This document shows, one piece after another, positions 10,286-20,207 of a stretch of 46,050 nt of DNA. The stretch is from JBBRXJ01 sp038248505 (GTDB taxonomy: Bacteria > Bacteroidota > Bacteroidia > Bacteroidales > JBBRXJ01). The stretch covers positions 1 through 46,050 of the forward strand of contig JBBRXJ010000014.1 of assembly GCA_038248505.1 (NCBI GenBank). The letters are read 5' to 3'. The notes beneath the pieces are model-generated. The model ran no database searches. It saw only the letters and a program-made list of their open reading frames with translations, and had not been told where the DNA came from. The position numbers and the translations under genes were made by a program. Position 1 is the first letter of the stretch; the number at the start of each line of letters is the position of its first letter.

Positions 10286-11236
10286 ATGAAGATACGAAAA
10301 GCAGTAATAACAGCAGCAGCACGCGGAGCACGTCTATATCCGGTAGCCGATACAGTACAAAAAGCCATGCTACCTATGGTTGACAGTGATGGCTTGTACA
10401 AACCAATGATACAAATTATTGCGGAAGAAGCTATTGCCAGTGGCATTGAAGAGATTTGTATTGTATGTGCACCCGGTGATGAGGCAAGATACCTAAGCAA
10501 TTTTAACTCATTACGCACTAACTTACTCGAAGTTCAAAAAGAAATTGATGGGGCAGCTGAGCAAGCAACACGCATTCAAAATTTACTCGACCGACTCCAT
10601 TTTACCATTCAAGAAGATGCTCATGGTTATGGTGATGCTGTACATTGCTCAAAGAAATTTGTTGGCGACGAGCCTTTTCTTCTAATGTTGGGTGATTATT
10701 TATACGTTTCAAACCTAGCAGGCAAACGTTGTGCGCAGCAATTAATTGAGTTAGCATCAAAGGAAGAATGTTCGGTATCAGCTGTAAATCCTACTCCTGA
10801 GCATTTGGTGAATCGATATGGTACACTAACGGGCAAAGCCGTTTTAAATCATAAAGGAGTATATCAAATAGAAAAAATAATTGAAAAACCATCGGTGAGC
10901 CTTGCAGAAACAGAGCTGCAAACACCTGGTTTACGTGCTGGATACTACTTGTGTTTCTTTGGTATGCATGTTTTTACACCAAGTGTTTTTAGTGTTCTTG
11001 AAAAGCAACGCAAATTACTTGTTGGTTCAAAACATTTGCCACTAACCCCATCTTTGCAAGAGATAAGCGAAACATCAAAATTTTTAGCTCTTGAAATGAA
11101 AGGGAATAGATACGATACCGGAAAAATGTTCGGCCTCACGCGTGCTCAATTAGCCTTGGGTTTATCTGGCTCTTCGCGTGATGTGATGCTAAATTCAATA
11201 ATACAAGTAATGGCTGAGTCTGAAAAACAAAAATAA
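10286..11236 (+). CDS. GalU-like sugar-1-phosphate nucleotidyltransferase
   Basis: This 316-residue protein has the NTP-transferase Rossmann fold. A glycine-poor version of the nucleotide loop is at residues about 9-30 (AARGARLYPVADTVQKAMLPM, where GalU has AGxGTRxxPxTKxxPKxMLP), with Lys before MLP kept. GYGDAVH and LMLGDYLY (metal-binding Asp) lie near 114-135, IEKIIEKP near 198, and GNRYDTGKMFG near 273, the usual GalU ending. The family joins a nucleoside triphosphate to a sugar 1-phosphate in the cytoplasm, releasing pyrophosphate; which sugar and nucleotide cannot be read off. The stop is eight bases before the start of the kinase-pyrophosphorylase fusion, so they form an operon. The altered loop (A for G, A for T) is unusual and may mean altered nucleotide choice. 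The ATG at 10286 gives a proper beta-1 strand directly. Confidence 0.8.
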   Translation: MKIRKAVITAAARGARLYPVADTVQKAMLPMVDSDGLYKPMIQIIAEEAIASGIEEICIVCAPGDEARYLSNFNSLRTNLLEVQKEIDGAAEQATRIQNLLDRLHFTIQEDAHGYGDAVHCSKKFVGDEPFLLMLGDYLYVSNLAGKRCAQQLIELASKEECSVSAVNPTPEHLVNRYGTLTGKAVLNHKGVYQIEKIIEKPSVSLAETELQTPGLRAGYYLCFFGMHVFTPSVFSVLEKQRKLLVGSKHLPLTPSLQEISETSKFLALEMKGNRYDTGKMFGLTRAQLALGLSGSSRDVMLNSIIQVMAESEKQK

Positions 11237-11244
11237 GCAAAGCC

Positions 11245-14200
11245 ATGAACCCATTTATAGAAACCATTACCTCTCAAGAAAGTGAATTACGCAATAGGTC
11301 TTTCTTTGAAATGGCCAATAAAATGAGTGCTGATGAACTGTTAGCATCATTACTTGAGCTTGAAAAATTTCGCCATCAATCTAAAAACCTATATGAAAAA
11401 GTTCGTGCAAATATTTTTCTATATGCTGCATATCGCTTTATATTAATTCATAATAACAAGCTTGAACAAACAGGGCACATTCTTCCCGAAGGCTATGAGA
11501 ATCTATTAAAGCGTCATTTTGAAAAAGCCATTCAAATTTTCAATAACGAAATTGAACAGCATGGGCATAATCAAAATATTTATAGCTGCCTTGCTGAGAG
11601 TTATCAACATTTAACATTTCAAATACTTGCCGATCAGGTACGACGTAGTGTGCGATCAAGCATTGGCAATCAATGGATGTTCCGCGTTGGTCATGCAGAT
11701 GATCATCCTCTTAAAATTCATTCTGCATTACTTCGAAGAGAAAATGCAAATTCGCTCTTCCCACTGCTTATCGAAAAAACATCGGTACGTATGGATTTAA
11801 CGCATAGTGCATGGTCTGACATCTTTTTTCTAGGGATGGACTACCCCGAAGGGGCGCGAGTAATAAACGTATCGTTGAATTTAGGCGTTTACGGAAGAGA
11901 TGTGGATATAAAAGCACCGCTAGAATCTTATTTGCGCATTATTCCCGAACCCGTAATACGTTTAACCAGCCTTGATTTAAATGATTCAAAAGATATTAGC
12001 ACTCTTGCCGATTTATTCAATTTCGGCAATGATTACCTCAGCTTACTAAAAGCAGCTTTAATCGCATCAGGCTTTATTCCCCCTTCATTTGAAGGAACAC
12101 ACCATCAGCTATCCCATATTTTGGCTTCATTAATTGAACCTGGTATGGGAATTGAATTGGTAACAAAAGTTAATGATATCCCCAAAGGTTCTCGTTTAGC
12201 AGTTTCTACAAATTTGCTTGCATCAATGATTAGTGCTTTAATGCGCGCTACAGGCCAAACCGAAAAACTAGAAGGGCAATTGAATGAGCGTGAACGCCGA
12301 TTGGTTGCATCGCGTGCTATACTTGGCGAATGGCTTGGCGGATCGGGCGGTGGCTGGCAAGACAGTGGGGGCATTTGGCCTGGAATAAAAGCAATTGAAG
12401 GAGCACTCGCTGGAGCAATTGACCCTGAAAACGGAATTAGTAGAGGATGTTTACTGCCTCAACATAAAATCCTTTCATCAAATGAATTGCATCCACAAAT
12501 CGAAAACAAAATAGCTGAATCTCTCGTGCTATTTCATGGTGGAATGGCTTCTAATGTAGGCCCTATTCTTGAAATGGTTACCGAGAAATATCTGCTTCGT
12601 AGCGAAAAAGAATGGCAGGCAAGACAAACCACGAATGAAATATACAATCAAATTTTAATTGCATTGCAAAGTGGCGATATTAAAAAACTCGCCCAATGCA
12701 CAAATAATAATTGGGAAGGTCCAATAAAAACAATAATTCCATGGGCAACAACGGCTTTTACCGAAACAATTATTAAAAAAGCAAAAAATGCTTTAGGCGA
12801 TAAATACTTTGGATTTCTAATGCTGGGAGGCATGTCTGGCGGTGGTATGGGCATATTTGTTGATCCTTCCATACATAGCAAAGCAAAAGACATCATCCTG
12901 AAAATACTCCTTGAAACACAGGAGGAAATGAAGCATGAATTACCATTTGCAATGAAACCCGTTGTTTATAATTTCAGTATTAATAATGAAGGAACTCTCT
13001 CCTCTTTACTTAAAAATGAAAAAGCATTGATGCCAAGCGCATATTATGCACATCATGTAACTCGATTAGTTCGTGAACCCGCAGAAAATATTCAAGAATT
13101 ACGAAAAGCTGAAATTGATCTATACACCCGTAATTGCGCCAATAATTCTGAGGCCTACATACTTCTCCGAAATGTGGTAAGTAATTTGTTTCGACATAGA
13201 GCTGATACTGACAATACATTGATGCGAGCAGAAAATCAGAAAGCGGAGGAAATTCGCATCACAAATCATTTTGATTCCATTCAGCATGAACAAACCCGTA
13301 ATGATTTACGAAAAGGCAGAATAGGCTTATCTCGCAACCGTTTGCCTGCTGAAACAGCAATTGAAGATATTACAAAAAATGAAATTATAAGCATTGATTT
13401 GAATAAAGATTCACCCATCGGCGAAAAAGCAATTCAATCGGGTGAACTTGCTACATTATGCTTAGCTGCTGGAGTTGGTAGTCGCTGGACAAATGGTGCG
13501 GGCGTTATTAAAGCGCTAAATCCATTTGTTATTATGAATGGAAAACATGTCTCTTTTACAGATATCCATCTATCTAAAAACAAAAAAACGGCTGCAAAAT
13601 ACCAATGCAACGTTCCAATTGTTTTCGCAACAAGTTATCTTACACATGAACCATTAACAAAATATCTGAGTCAAATAAAGAAAGATGATTACCCTGGTAC
13701 TATTTACTTGAGTTCAGGCAGATCGCTTGGCCAACGGTTTATTCCAATGGAACGTGATTTGCGTTTTTTATGGGAAGAGATGACACAAGAAATTCTCGAT
13801 GAAAACAAACAAAAAGTAAGAGAATCTTCGCGTGCAGCATTAATTGATTGGGCCCGAAATATAAATGAAGGCAGTGACTATACCAACAATATTGCCATGC
13901 AACGATTTAGTCCGCTTGGCCATTGGTATGAACTACCAAACATGATACTCAATGGAATTCTTGCAAAACTTTTAAATGAAAATCCTGCTGTTAAATATTT
14001 ACTGCTTCACAATATTGACACTCTTGGCGCAAACATTAATGCTCAGGCCTTAGAACAACATATAAAATCTGGAAACTGTCTCACTTTTGAAGTAATACCA
14101 AGACACATTGATGATAGAGGAGGTGGATTAGCAAAGGTTAACGGACGACTAAGAATTCTTGAAGGACTCTCTCAACCGCATGATGAAAACGAACTTGGTT

Positions 14201-14571
14201 TAAGCTATTATAACACCATGACTACCTGGGTTAGCATTGATGCATTATTGGAGTACTTTGGACTTAAGCGAGAGCAACTGAACCATTATAGCCAAGAAGA
14301 ATTATCCGAAGCCATACGTAAAATTGCAAGACGTGTACCGAGCTATGTGACTATTAAAGAAGTTAAATATCGCTGGGGGCATGGACAAGAAGACATTTAT
14401 CCAGTAGCACAAATTGAGAAATTATGGGCTGATATGAGCGCATTAAGCGATATCTCATCTGGTTTTATTGCTGTACCCAGATACAGAGGTCAACAACTAA
14501 AAGATCCAGCACAGCTTGACGCATGGGTAAATGATGGCACCAAGGAATTTATTGAGGCGAATTGTTTTTAA
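11245..14571 (+). CDS. Fusion of fucokinase-like GHMP sugar kinase and UDPGP-type pyrophosphorylase
   Basis: The 1108 residues fall into three parts. Residues 1-170 are helical and unassigned. About 178-600 is a GHMP kinase of the fucokinase/FKP type: an N-terminal strand motif VRMDLTHSAWSDIFFLGMDYPEGARVINVSL (the family pattern is VRIDLAGGWSDTPP), a phosphate loop IPKGSRLAVSTN at 312-323 where PxGSGLGSSAA is usual, the fucokinase signature SGGGWQDSGG at 367-376, and the C-terminal glycine loop GGMSGGGMG at 528-536. About 735-1108 is a UDPGP/UAP1-like transferase: LAAGVGSRWTNGAGVIKAL at 740-758, VPIVFATSYLTHEPL at 790-804, LLHNIDTLGAN at 920-930 and RGGGLAKVNGRLRILEG near 958. Inferred role: phosphorylate a free sugar at C1, then activate it with an NTP, as in fucose salvage by FKP, but with the two parts in the opposite order. 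Loss of the second loop's glycines could mean a weak or dead kinase. Sugar unknown. Confidence 0.8.
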   Translation: MNPFIETITSQESELRNRSFFEMANKMSADELLASLLELEKFRHQSKNLYEKVRANIFLYAAYRFILIHNNKLEQTGHILPEGYENLLKRHFEKAIQIFNNEIEQHGHNQNIYSCLAESYQHLTFQILADQVRRSVRSSIGNQWMFRVGHADDHPLKIHSALLRRENANSLFPLLIEKTSVRMDLTHSAWSDIFFLGMDYPEGARVINVSLNLGVYGRDVDIKAPLESYLRIIPEPVIRLTSLDLNDSKDISTLADLFNFGNDYLSLLKAALIASGFIPPSFEGTHHQLSHILASLIEPGMGIELVTKVNDIPKGSRLAVSTNLLASMISALMRATGQTEKLEGQLNERERRLVASRAILGEWLGGSGGGWQDSGGIWPGIKAIEGALAGAIDPENGISRGCLLPQHKILSSNELHPQIENKIAESLVLFHGGMASNVGPILEMVTEKYLLRSEKEWQARQTTNEIYNQILIALQSGDIKKLAQCTNNNWEGPIKTIIPWATTAFTETIIKKAKNALGDKYFGFLMLGGMSGGGMGIFVDPSIHSKAKDIILKILLETQEEMKHELPFAMKPVVYNFSINNEGTLSSLLKNEKALMPSAYYAHHVTRLVREPAENIQELRKAEIDLYTRNCANNSEAYILLRNVVSNLFRHRADTDNTLMRAENQKAEEIRITNHFDSIQHEQTRNDLRKGRIGLSRNRLPAETAIEDITKNEIISIDLNKDSPIGEKAIQSGELATLCLAAGVGSRWTNGAGVIKALNPFVIMNGKHVSFTDIHLSKNKKTAAKYQCNVPIVFATSYLTHEPLTKYLSQIKKDDYPGTIYLSSGRSLGQRFIPMERDLRFLWEEMTQEILDENKQKVRESSRAALIDWARNINEGSDYTNNIAMQRFSPLGHWYELPNMILNGILAKLLNENPAVKYLLLHNIDTLGANINAQALEQHIKSGNCLTFEVIPRHIDDRGGGLAKVNGRLRILEGLSQPHDENELGLSYYNTMTTWVSIDALLEYFGLKREQLNHYSQEELSEAIRKIARRVPSYVTIKEVKYRWGHGQEDIYPVAQIEKLWADMSALSDISSGFIAVPRYRGQQLKDPAQLDAWVNDGTKEFIEANCF

Positions 14572-14823
14572 TTAGTGATGAATGAGAAAGTGACGAGTAG
14601 TGACGAGTTATTAGATTCATCCTTCTAGTTGATAAACAATTAAGTTAAATAAGTTAAGATTCTGCAAATCAAACACCATAGAGCTCACTCAATATCGGTT
14701 TAAAAAGTCTGAAAATAATTGGTCAAAATAGTACTGAAGAATCAATAATTACCCGTATTTTAGCATATTAAAGGCACAGAAAGCCTTGTTTTTAATCATT
14801 ACACTGATTATCAAAACATTAAT
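14572..14823. other. Intergenic region with short tandem repeat
   Basis: No gene is seen. A ten-base unit GTGACGAGTA/GTGACGAGTT stands twice in tandem at 14590-14609. The promoter of the following surface-protein operon should be here, but no clean TTTG...TAnnTTTG pair is visible. Confidence 0.4.
14771..14793 (+). terminator. Weak candidate terminator
   Basis: AAGGC (14771-14775) pairs with GCCTT (14783-14787) around a seven-base loop and is followed by G and a T5 run. It lies 200 bases after the fusion gene's stop and only 30 bases before the next ATG, so it might equally be a 5' leader hairpin of the next operon. Confidence 0.3.
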
Positions 14824-17800
14824 ATGCTACAAAGGCTATTCGCCATCTTGTTTTTTTGTGCTTCTTTGTCAGTTTACGGACAATACGATAAAGAATTTTG
14901 GTTTGCTGCACCTGTAGTAACGCCATCCAATACACCTGGTGGTGGCCAACCGGTTTATCTTCATTTTAACACGAATATAGCTCCTGCAACTATTACTATT
15001 GATATGCCTGCAAATCCTGCATTTGGAGTTATTATCCTAAATGTTGAGGCCAATAGTAATAATCGTTTAGCACTTACCTATGCGCAAATAGCTAATGTTT
15101 ATAGTACTTATGAAGGGGTGAATGGTAAAAATAATTTAGGTATTCGTATAAAATCAACAGCGCTTATTAATGTACTTTATGAATACGGAAACCCATCAAA
15201 TGCCGATGTATTCTCACTAAAAGGCACGAACGCTTTAGGAACTGAATTTTACACTTCGTTTCAAAATGCTACATACAATCAAAATCTCGATTGGGCCACT
15301 CAAGCCTATTCCGCTTTTGATATTGTGGCTACTGAAGACAATACCATAGTAACTATTGAAATGCCAAATGACTCTCGCGATATATTTGGTTATGCTGGTT
15401 TAAATACCTTTACAGTAAATCTTGATCGTGGAGAAACTTTTACGGGTATTCCTGACAAAGTTACCGTACCCAACAATGGATGGAAAGCTACAGACGTTTA
15501 TGGTAGAGCCTCGCAAGATCATTTACATGGTATTCGAATAACAACCAATGGCAAAAAAATTGCAGTGAACTTAAAAGACGATTCAATGGTTTCATTGATA
15601 TCCACGGCCTCTGATTTAGCCATTGATCAAACAATACCACTAAGCAAAGCAGGGAACGAATATGTAGCCATCAGAGGATTCATGCTTCAAACACCCATTA
15701 ATCCTGAACGTGTGTACATAACTGGCACACAAAACAACGATACTATTTGGTTAAACGACACCCTTGTTTCAGCAATACAAAAACAACAAACCGTAGCTGT
15801 AACATTAAAAGCATTATACAATCACATTCGTACAAAATACACATCATACGCGCTACAAGTAACTGGTTTTGGTGACGAAGCAGCAGAAGCAATATTGCCA
15901 CCTATAAACAAATGTACAGGCACTACTGAAGTGACCTTCTCCCGACCATCATCAAATAATTTCTATCTTGAAATAATTGTTCGAAAAGGTTCAGAAAATG
16001 ATTTCTTTGTTAATGGGAAGCCAAGTTCAATGATACTGGGTAATTCATTCCTCGCTATTCCTGGTGAAGATAGTTTACTTGCCGCGCGCTTAGGCCCCTT
16101 TACAACCGCTCAGATTCCTGTTAACACCGCTATTACCATAAGCAATTATAGTAATGTTTTTCATCTAGCAATATTAAATGGAATTCTTGGATATACTGCT
16201 CGTTTTGCCTATCTCAGCGATTATAATCAACCTACGCTTGAAGTTTTCAATACCATTAATGGCACTAAATCCATAAATGCATGCTTTGGCGATTCTATAC
16301 AATTGGTATCTAAAGGCGGGTTAAACTATTCATGGATACCCAATACGTATTTAGACAATAACTACAGCCACTCCCCTATTGCCTTTGCAAGAGTAACAAC
16401 AAGATATAAAGTAAGTGTTGAAGGCGCTTGTGGTAAAAAAGCCAGTGATACGGTACGAATAAGAGTAAGTACACCTATTAACGCTGATTTCGTCGCAACA
16501 CCCTCATCTGGCTGCGCTCCCTTGCGTGTTGACTTTTCATCATTAGTTAAAGCAACAAAAAAACTATCTTGGAATTTAGGCGATACTAGTTTTATTTGGA
16601 ATTATGCAGACACACTTTCATACGACTCAACATTTAGTAGAACCTTTAAACATACAGGAACACTTGCCAAAAATAATCCGATTCAACTCATCGTTTACAA
16701 TCAAGATAATTGCACCGACACACTGAATGCATCAATACTTATCAATCCCGATATTCATGCTGCATTTACACAAACGGATACAGCTGGCTGCGATCCATTT
16801 ATTGTTCAATTCACCAACCAAAGCACTGGCAATACAGATGCAACAAGATATAGTTGGGAGTTTGGAGATAATGGATCATCCAATGATGTAAATCCAATAC
16901 ACACTTTCATTAACGAAACCGAAGACGATACCTCCTATATAGCTAAACTCATTTCAACATCACCATACTTCTGCAGCGACACCATTACAAAAACATTCCT
17001 TGTAAGTCCATATATGTACACAAATTTTACGCTTGACACAACAGCCGCGTGCGTAAATCTTGATATTGAGATAAGAAATCAATGTCAAGGCGTAGATAGT
17101 CTTTTTCTCGATTTTGGGGATGGCTCAGACACCACTATGCTAACATTTAACAATATTCAACATTCGTATAGTAATGCATCACTCATTCCAGAACAATATA
17201 ATATACGGATGATTGGAAAAAACACCCAAGGATGTTATGATACAATTATTCGAATTATTAATGTATATCCTGCAGTTAATGCTGCATTCACACCAAATCC
17301 AATAAACGGATGTGACTCCGTCCTTATCAATTTAAATAATCTATCTACCGGATATCAACTCAGCTACCAATGGACATTTGGTGATGGATCTAGCTCCATT
17401 GCTAATGAACCAATACATCGCTATCTGAACAAAGATACGGCTACCATTAATTATCAAGTAAAACTGATTGCCTTGTCCTCCAATCTTTGCACTGATACTA
17501 CAGAAACAATTATTCCAATATATCCCTTTTTAAGAGCCTCATTCACTATTGATAGTATTGATGGATGCCAGCCATTTCCTGTGGTAATTGCAAATAAATC
17601 TATTGGGGCCGATTCCTATACATGGTCATTTGGTGATGGCATTACAAGCACATCAAGTGCAGATACAATTAACCATAACTTCACAAATAGCAGTTTTACT
17701 ACGGATAGTACGTATCGTATTAAGTTAACAATTTCAAATACCCAAGGATGCATAGACAGTAGTTCACGCAACATTACGGCATTTCATACCATTACGGCGG

Positions 17801-20187
17801 GTATTTATCCTGACACGAGTAATTTGTGCAGTCCATCTTTATTTCATTTTACAAGCACATCACAAGGTGCTACTACTTATTTTTGGAATTTTGGCGATGG
17901 CGCTACCTCGATTCTGGCTGATTCAACGAAGCATTTATATGAAGAACATTTTGGTGCAACACCAGACACCATTCAGGTGAGACTATTCGTTACCGCAGCA
18001 AATAGCATCTGCTATGCCATGGCAGACACCTTTATAGTTGTTAACCCTTCATCAATTGCTACATTTGCGCTATACGATCATATTGACTGTACACCATTCA
18101 ATGCCCTGTTTGATAACTCATCCATTGGTGCTTCCAATACCTACAAATGGTTTATAGATGGAATTCAGAATATGACCGCTCCAAGCGACACTTCAAACTT
18201 CACCCTACTTTTCACAAATCCCTCTGATACAATACAAAGTCATATCATTCGTATTGAATCTGTCAACAACGAAACATGCGCTAGTGCACATCAAGATACA
18301 GTTAGTGTTTATCCATTTGTAAAAGCAAACTTTAATACATTAACTGGCTTAGGTGGATGTCACCCGTTCACGGCTCGTTTTGTTGATTCCTCAATATATG
18401 CTCAAAATTACAAATGGGACTTTGGCGATACCTCTTACTCTGTATTATCAAACCCCACAAAGGTTTTCCGCAATTTCAATAATGCTCACGATACCACTTA
18501 CACCGTTCAATTAATAGTTAATACCGATAACTGTATTGATACAATAAGCCGAATCATTACGGTATATGCTAATCCAGATGCCAACTACGAAACAGACCGT
18601 AGCGTTTCATGCCCACCTGTAGCTGTTACAATATCAAATGTTTCTGTGGCAACCTCAGCTACCTATTATTGGAATTTTGGTGATGGTAATTACGACACAA
18701 CAAGCTCTGTAGCATCGGTAATACATTTATATGATAATTTTGATAGCACCAATGATATTATCATATACGATACTCTATCAATGTATGCCATCACACCTCA
18801 AGGTTGTAGAGATTCTGCGAGAAGCATCATTCAGGTGTACCCTCGCTTAGTGGCACGTTTTACTGTAGATACTGTAGGCTGTAGCCCACACGATGTTCAA
18901 TTTATTAATCAAAGTAGTAATTCATATCAATTTATTTGGAATTTCAATAATGGTTTTACATCATCTATGGAAAATCCACCTCAGCGTTATAGCAATCTAG
19001 GCTTTCAAGATACTCTTTATTATCCCAAACTTACAGCCATCTCAAAGTATGGATGCATTGATAGTGTTACAGATACCATTGTAGTCTATCCAAGGCCTAT
19101 AGCCGATCTTTCCGTTACGCCTGTTAGCCAACAATTCAGTCCTAGTTCTGAAGTTACACTAACAAACAAAACAAAATCGAGAACGGCATGGAACTACCTT
19201 TGGTATTTTAATGATAACACAAGCTCAACAACAGGCGCTGCAAGCTTCGTTCATCCTTACACAATATGGGGGCCTAATAGTGATTTAAATAGATTATATG
19301 ACACCCTTGTAGCATACAATCCATTACGACCTATGTGCCGAGATACTGCCGTACATGTAATCCGCATCTTTGCACCTTTACCTCAAGTTTCAATAGCTGC
19401 ATCAATAACGGAAGGATGCGAGCCATTAACCATTGATTTTGTGCTTACCACTAAATATGTGTATCCCGATAGTACATCATGGGATTTTGATGACGGCTCA
19501 ATTCTTATTGCCGACACATCAGAAACGCATCAGTTCACTACAAATGGCATCTACAACATATCAGCAAAAGTAGTGGGAGATGGAGGAATAAATAGCGACT
19601 ACATTAATATTGAAGTATTCCGCAAACCTATTATCGATTTTAAAGTGGACCCAACAGTACTAATGTTACCAGAGGCAACGGTTCAATGTTTCAATCTTAC
19701 ACAATTCGGCCAAAGCTATTTATGGGAATTTGGTGACGGCGAAACTAGCACAGAAGAAAGTCCGCTTCATAGTTACAACGATTCGAGTAATTATGATATT
19801 ACCCTCATAGTAACTACCAAAAATAATTGTATTGATACATTAACCAAAGAAAATTTCATATTAGTTTACGACCCAGGAGATGTATTATACCCAACGGCAT
19901 TTAAGCCAAGTGTATCTGGCTCTACAGGCGGTAAATATGATGATGCGTATGAAGGGTATGAGATATTCAGACCCTTACCCAAAAACATAGAACCAGCAGA
20001 TTATACTTTACAAATCTTTAATCGTTGGGGTGAATTACTTTTTCAAACGACAGATGTTTATACTGGTTGGGATGGTTATTATAATGAAAAGATTTGCCCT
20101 ATGGGAGTATATGTGTGGATTGCACAAGGGAAATTTGTGAATGGGGATAACTACCTTAAACGAGGAACCATTACACTATTAAGATAG
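14824..20187 (+). CDS. Giant surface protein: IgGFc-binding-like N-terminus, PKD array, CHU_C (T9SS type B) tail
   Basis: Residues 1-20 are a signal peptide ending at VYGQ. Residues about 22-480 match the IgGFc-binding-type domain seen in many Bacteroidota surface proteins (YDKEFWFAAPVVTPSN..GGQPVYLHF at the start, NNGWKATDVYGRASQDHLHGI and KDDSM in the middle). From about 550 to 1670 there are some 13 PKD-like units, recognisable by YxWxFGDGxS cores such as YQWTFGDGSSS, YFWNFGDGATS and YLWEFGDGETS. The last 100 residues are the gliding-motility-type C-terminal domain (FNRWGELLFQTTDVYTGWDGYY, then PMGVYVW and RGTITLLR), the type B T9SS signal. It is expected on the cell surface as an adhesin or gliding-associated filament; that function is inferred. 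It is the first gene of a three-gene unit with a closely related second copy and a PorP/SprF gene, a known genomic association for CHU_C proteins. Confidence 0.88.
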   Translation: MLQRLFAILFFCASLSVYGQYDKEFWFAAPVVTPSNTPGGGQPVYLHFNTNIAPATITIDMPANPAFGVIILNVEANSNNRLALTYAQIANVYSTYEGVNGKNNLGIRIKSTALINVLYEYGNPSNADVFSLKGTNALGTEFYTSFQNATYNQNLDWATQAYSAFDIVATEDNTIVTIEMPNDSRDIFGYAGLNTFTVNLDRGETFTGIPDKVTVPNNGWKATDVYGRASQDHLHGIRITTNGKKIAVNLKDDSMVSLISTASDLAIDQTIPLSKAGNEYVAIRGFMLQTPINPERVYITGTQNNDTIWLNDTLVSAIQKQQTVAVTLKALYNHIRTKYTSYALQVTGFGDEAAEAILPPINKCTGTTEVTFSRPSSNNFYLEIIVRKGSENDFFVNGKPSSMILGNSFLAIPGEDSLLAARLGPFTTAQIPVNTAITISNYSNVFHLAILNGILGYTARFAYLSDYNQPTLEVFNTINGTKSINACFGDSIQLVSKGGLNYSWIPNTYLDNNYSHSPIAFARVTTRYKVSVEGACGKKASDTVRIRVSTPINADFVATPSSGCAPLRVDFSSLVKATKKLSWNLGDTSFIWNYADTLSYDSTFSRTFKHTGTLAKNNPIQLIVYNQDNCTDTLNASILINPDIHAAFTQTDTAGCDPFIVQFTNQSTGNTDATRYSWEFGDNGSSNDVNPIHTFINETEDDTSYIAKLISTSPYFCSDTITKTFLVSPYMYTNFTLDTTAACVNLDIEIRNQCQGVDSLFLDFGDGSDTTMLTFNNIQHSYSNASLIPEQYNIRMIGKNTQGCYDTIIRIINVYPAVNAAFTPNPINGCDSVLINLNNLSTGYQLSYQWTFGDGSSSIANEPIHRYLNKDTATINYQVKLIALSSNLCTDTTETIIPIYPFLRASFTIDSIDGCQPFPVVIANKSIGADSYTWSFGDGITSTSSADTINHNFTNSSFTTDSTYRIKLTISNTQGCIDSSSRNITAFHTITAGIYPDTSNLCSPSLFHFTSTSQGATTYFWNFGDGATSILADSTKHLYEEHFGATPDTIQVRLFVTAANSICYAMADTFIVVNPSSIATFALYDHIDCTPFNALFDNSSIGASNTYKWFIDGIQNMTAPSDTSNFTLLFTNPSDTIQSHIIRIESVNNETCASAHQDTVSVYPFVKANFNTLTGLGGCHPFTARFVDSSIYAQNYKWDFGDTSYSVLSNPTKVFRNFNNAHDTTYTVQLIVNTDNCIDTISRIITVYANPDANYETDRSVSCPPVAVTISNVSVATSATYYWNFGDGNYDTTSSVASVIHLYDNFDSTNDIIIYDTLSMYAITPQGCRDSARSIIQVYPRLVARFTVDTVGCSPHDVQFINQSSNSYQFIWNFNNGFTSSMENPPQRYSNLGFQDTLYYPKLTAISKYGCIDSVTDTIVVYPRPIADLSVTPVSQQFSPSSEVTLTNKTKSRTAWNYLWYFNDNTSSTTGAASFVHPYTIWGPNSDLNRLYDTLVAYNPLRPMCRDTAVHVIRIFAPLPQVSIAASITEGCEPLTIDFVLTTKYVYPDSTSWDFDDGSILIADTSETHQFTTNGIYNISAKVVGDGGINSDYINIEVFRKPIIDFKVDPTVLMLPEATVQCFNLTQFGQSYLWEFGDGETSTEESPLHSYNDSSNYDITLIVTTKNNCIDTLTKENFILVYDPGDVLYPTAFKPSVSGSTGGKYDDAYEGYEIFRPLPKNIEPADYTLQIFNRWGELLFQTTDVYTGWDGYYNEKICPMGVYVWIAQGKFVNGDNYLKRGTITLLR

Positions 20188-20207
20188 ATTTATTAAATAA
20201 AAGAGAT

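Noticed and set aside
14590..14609. Tandem GTGACGAGT repeat as a possible CRISPR or iteron
   Set aside because: Only two copies of ten bases, with no spacers and no replication gene nearby.
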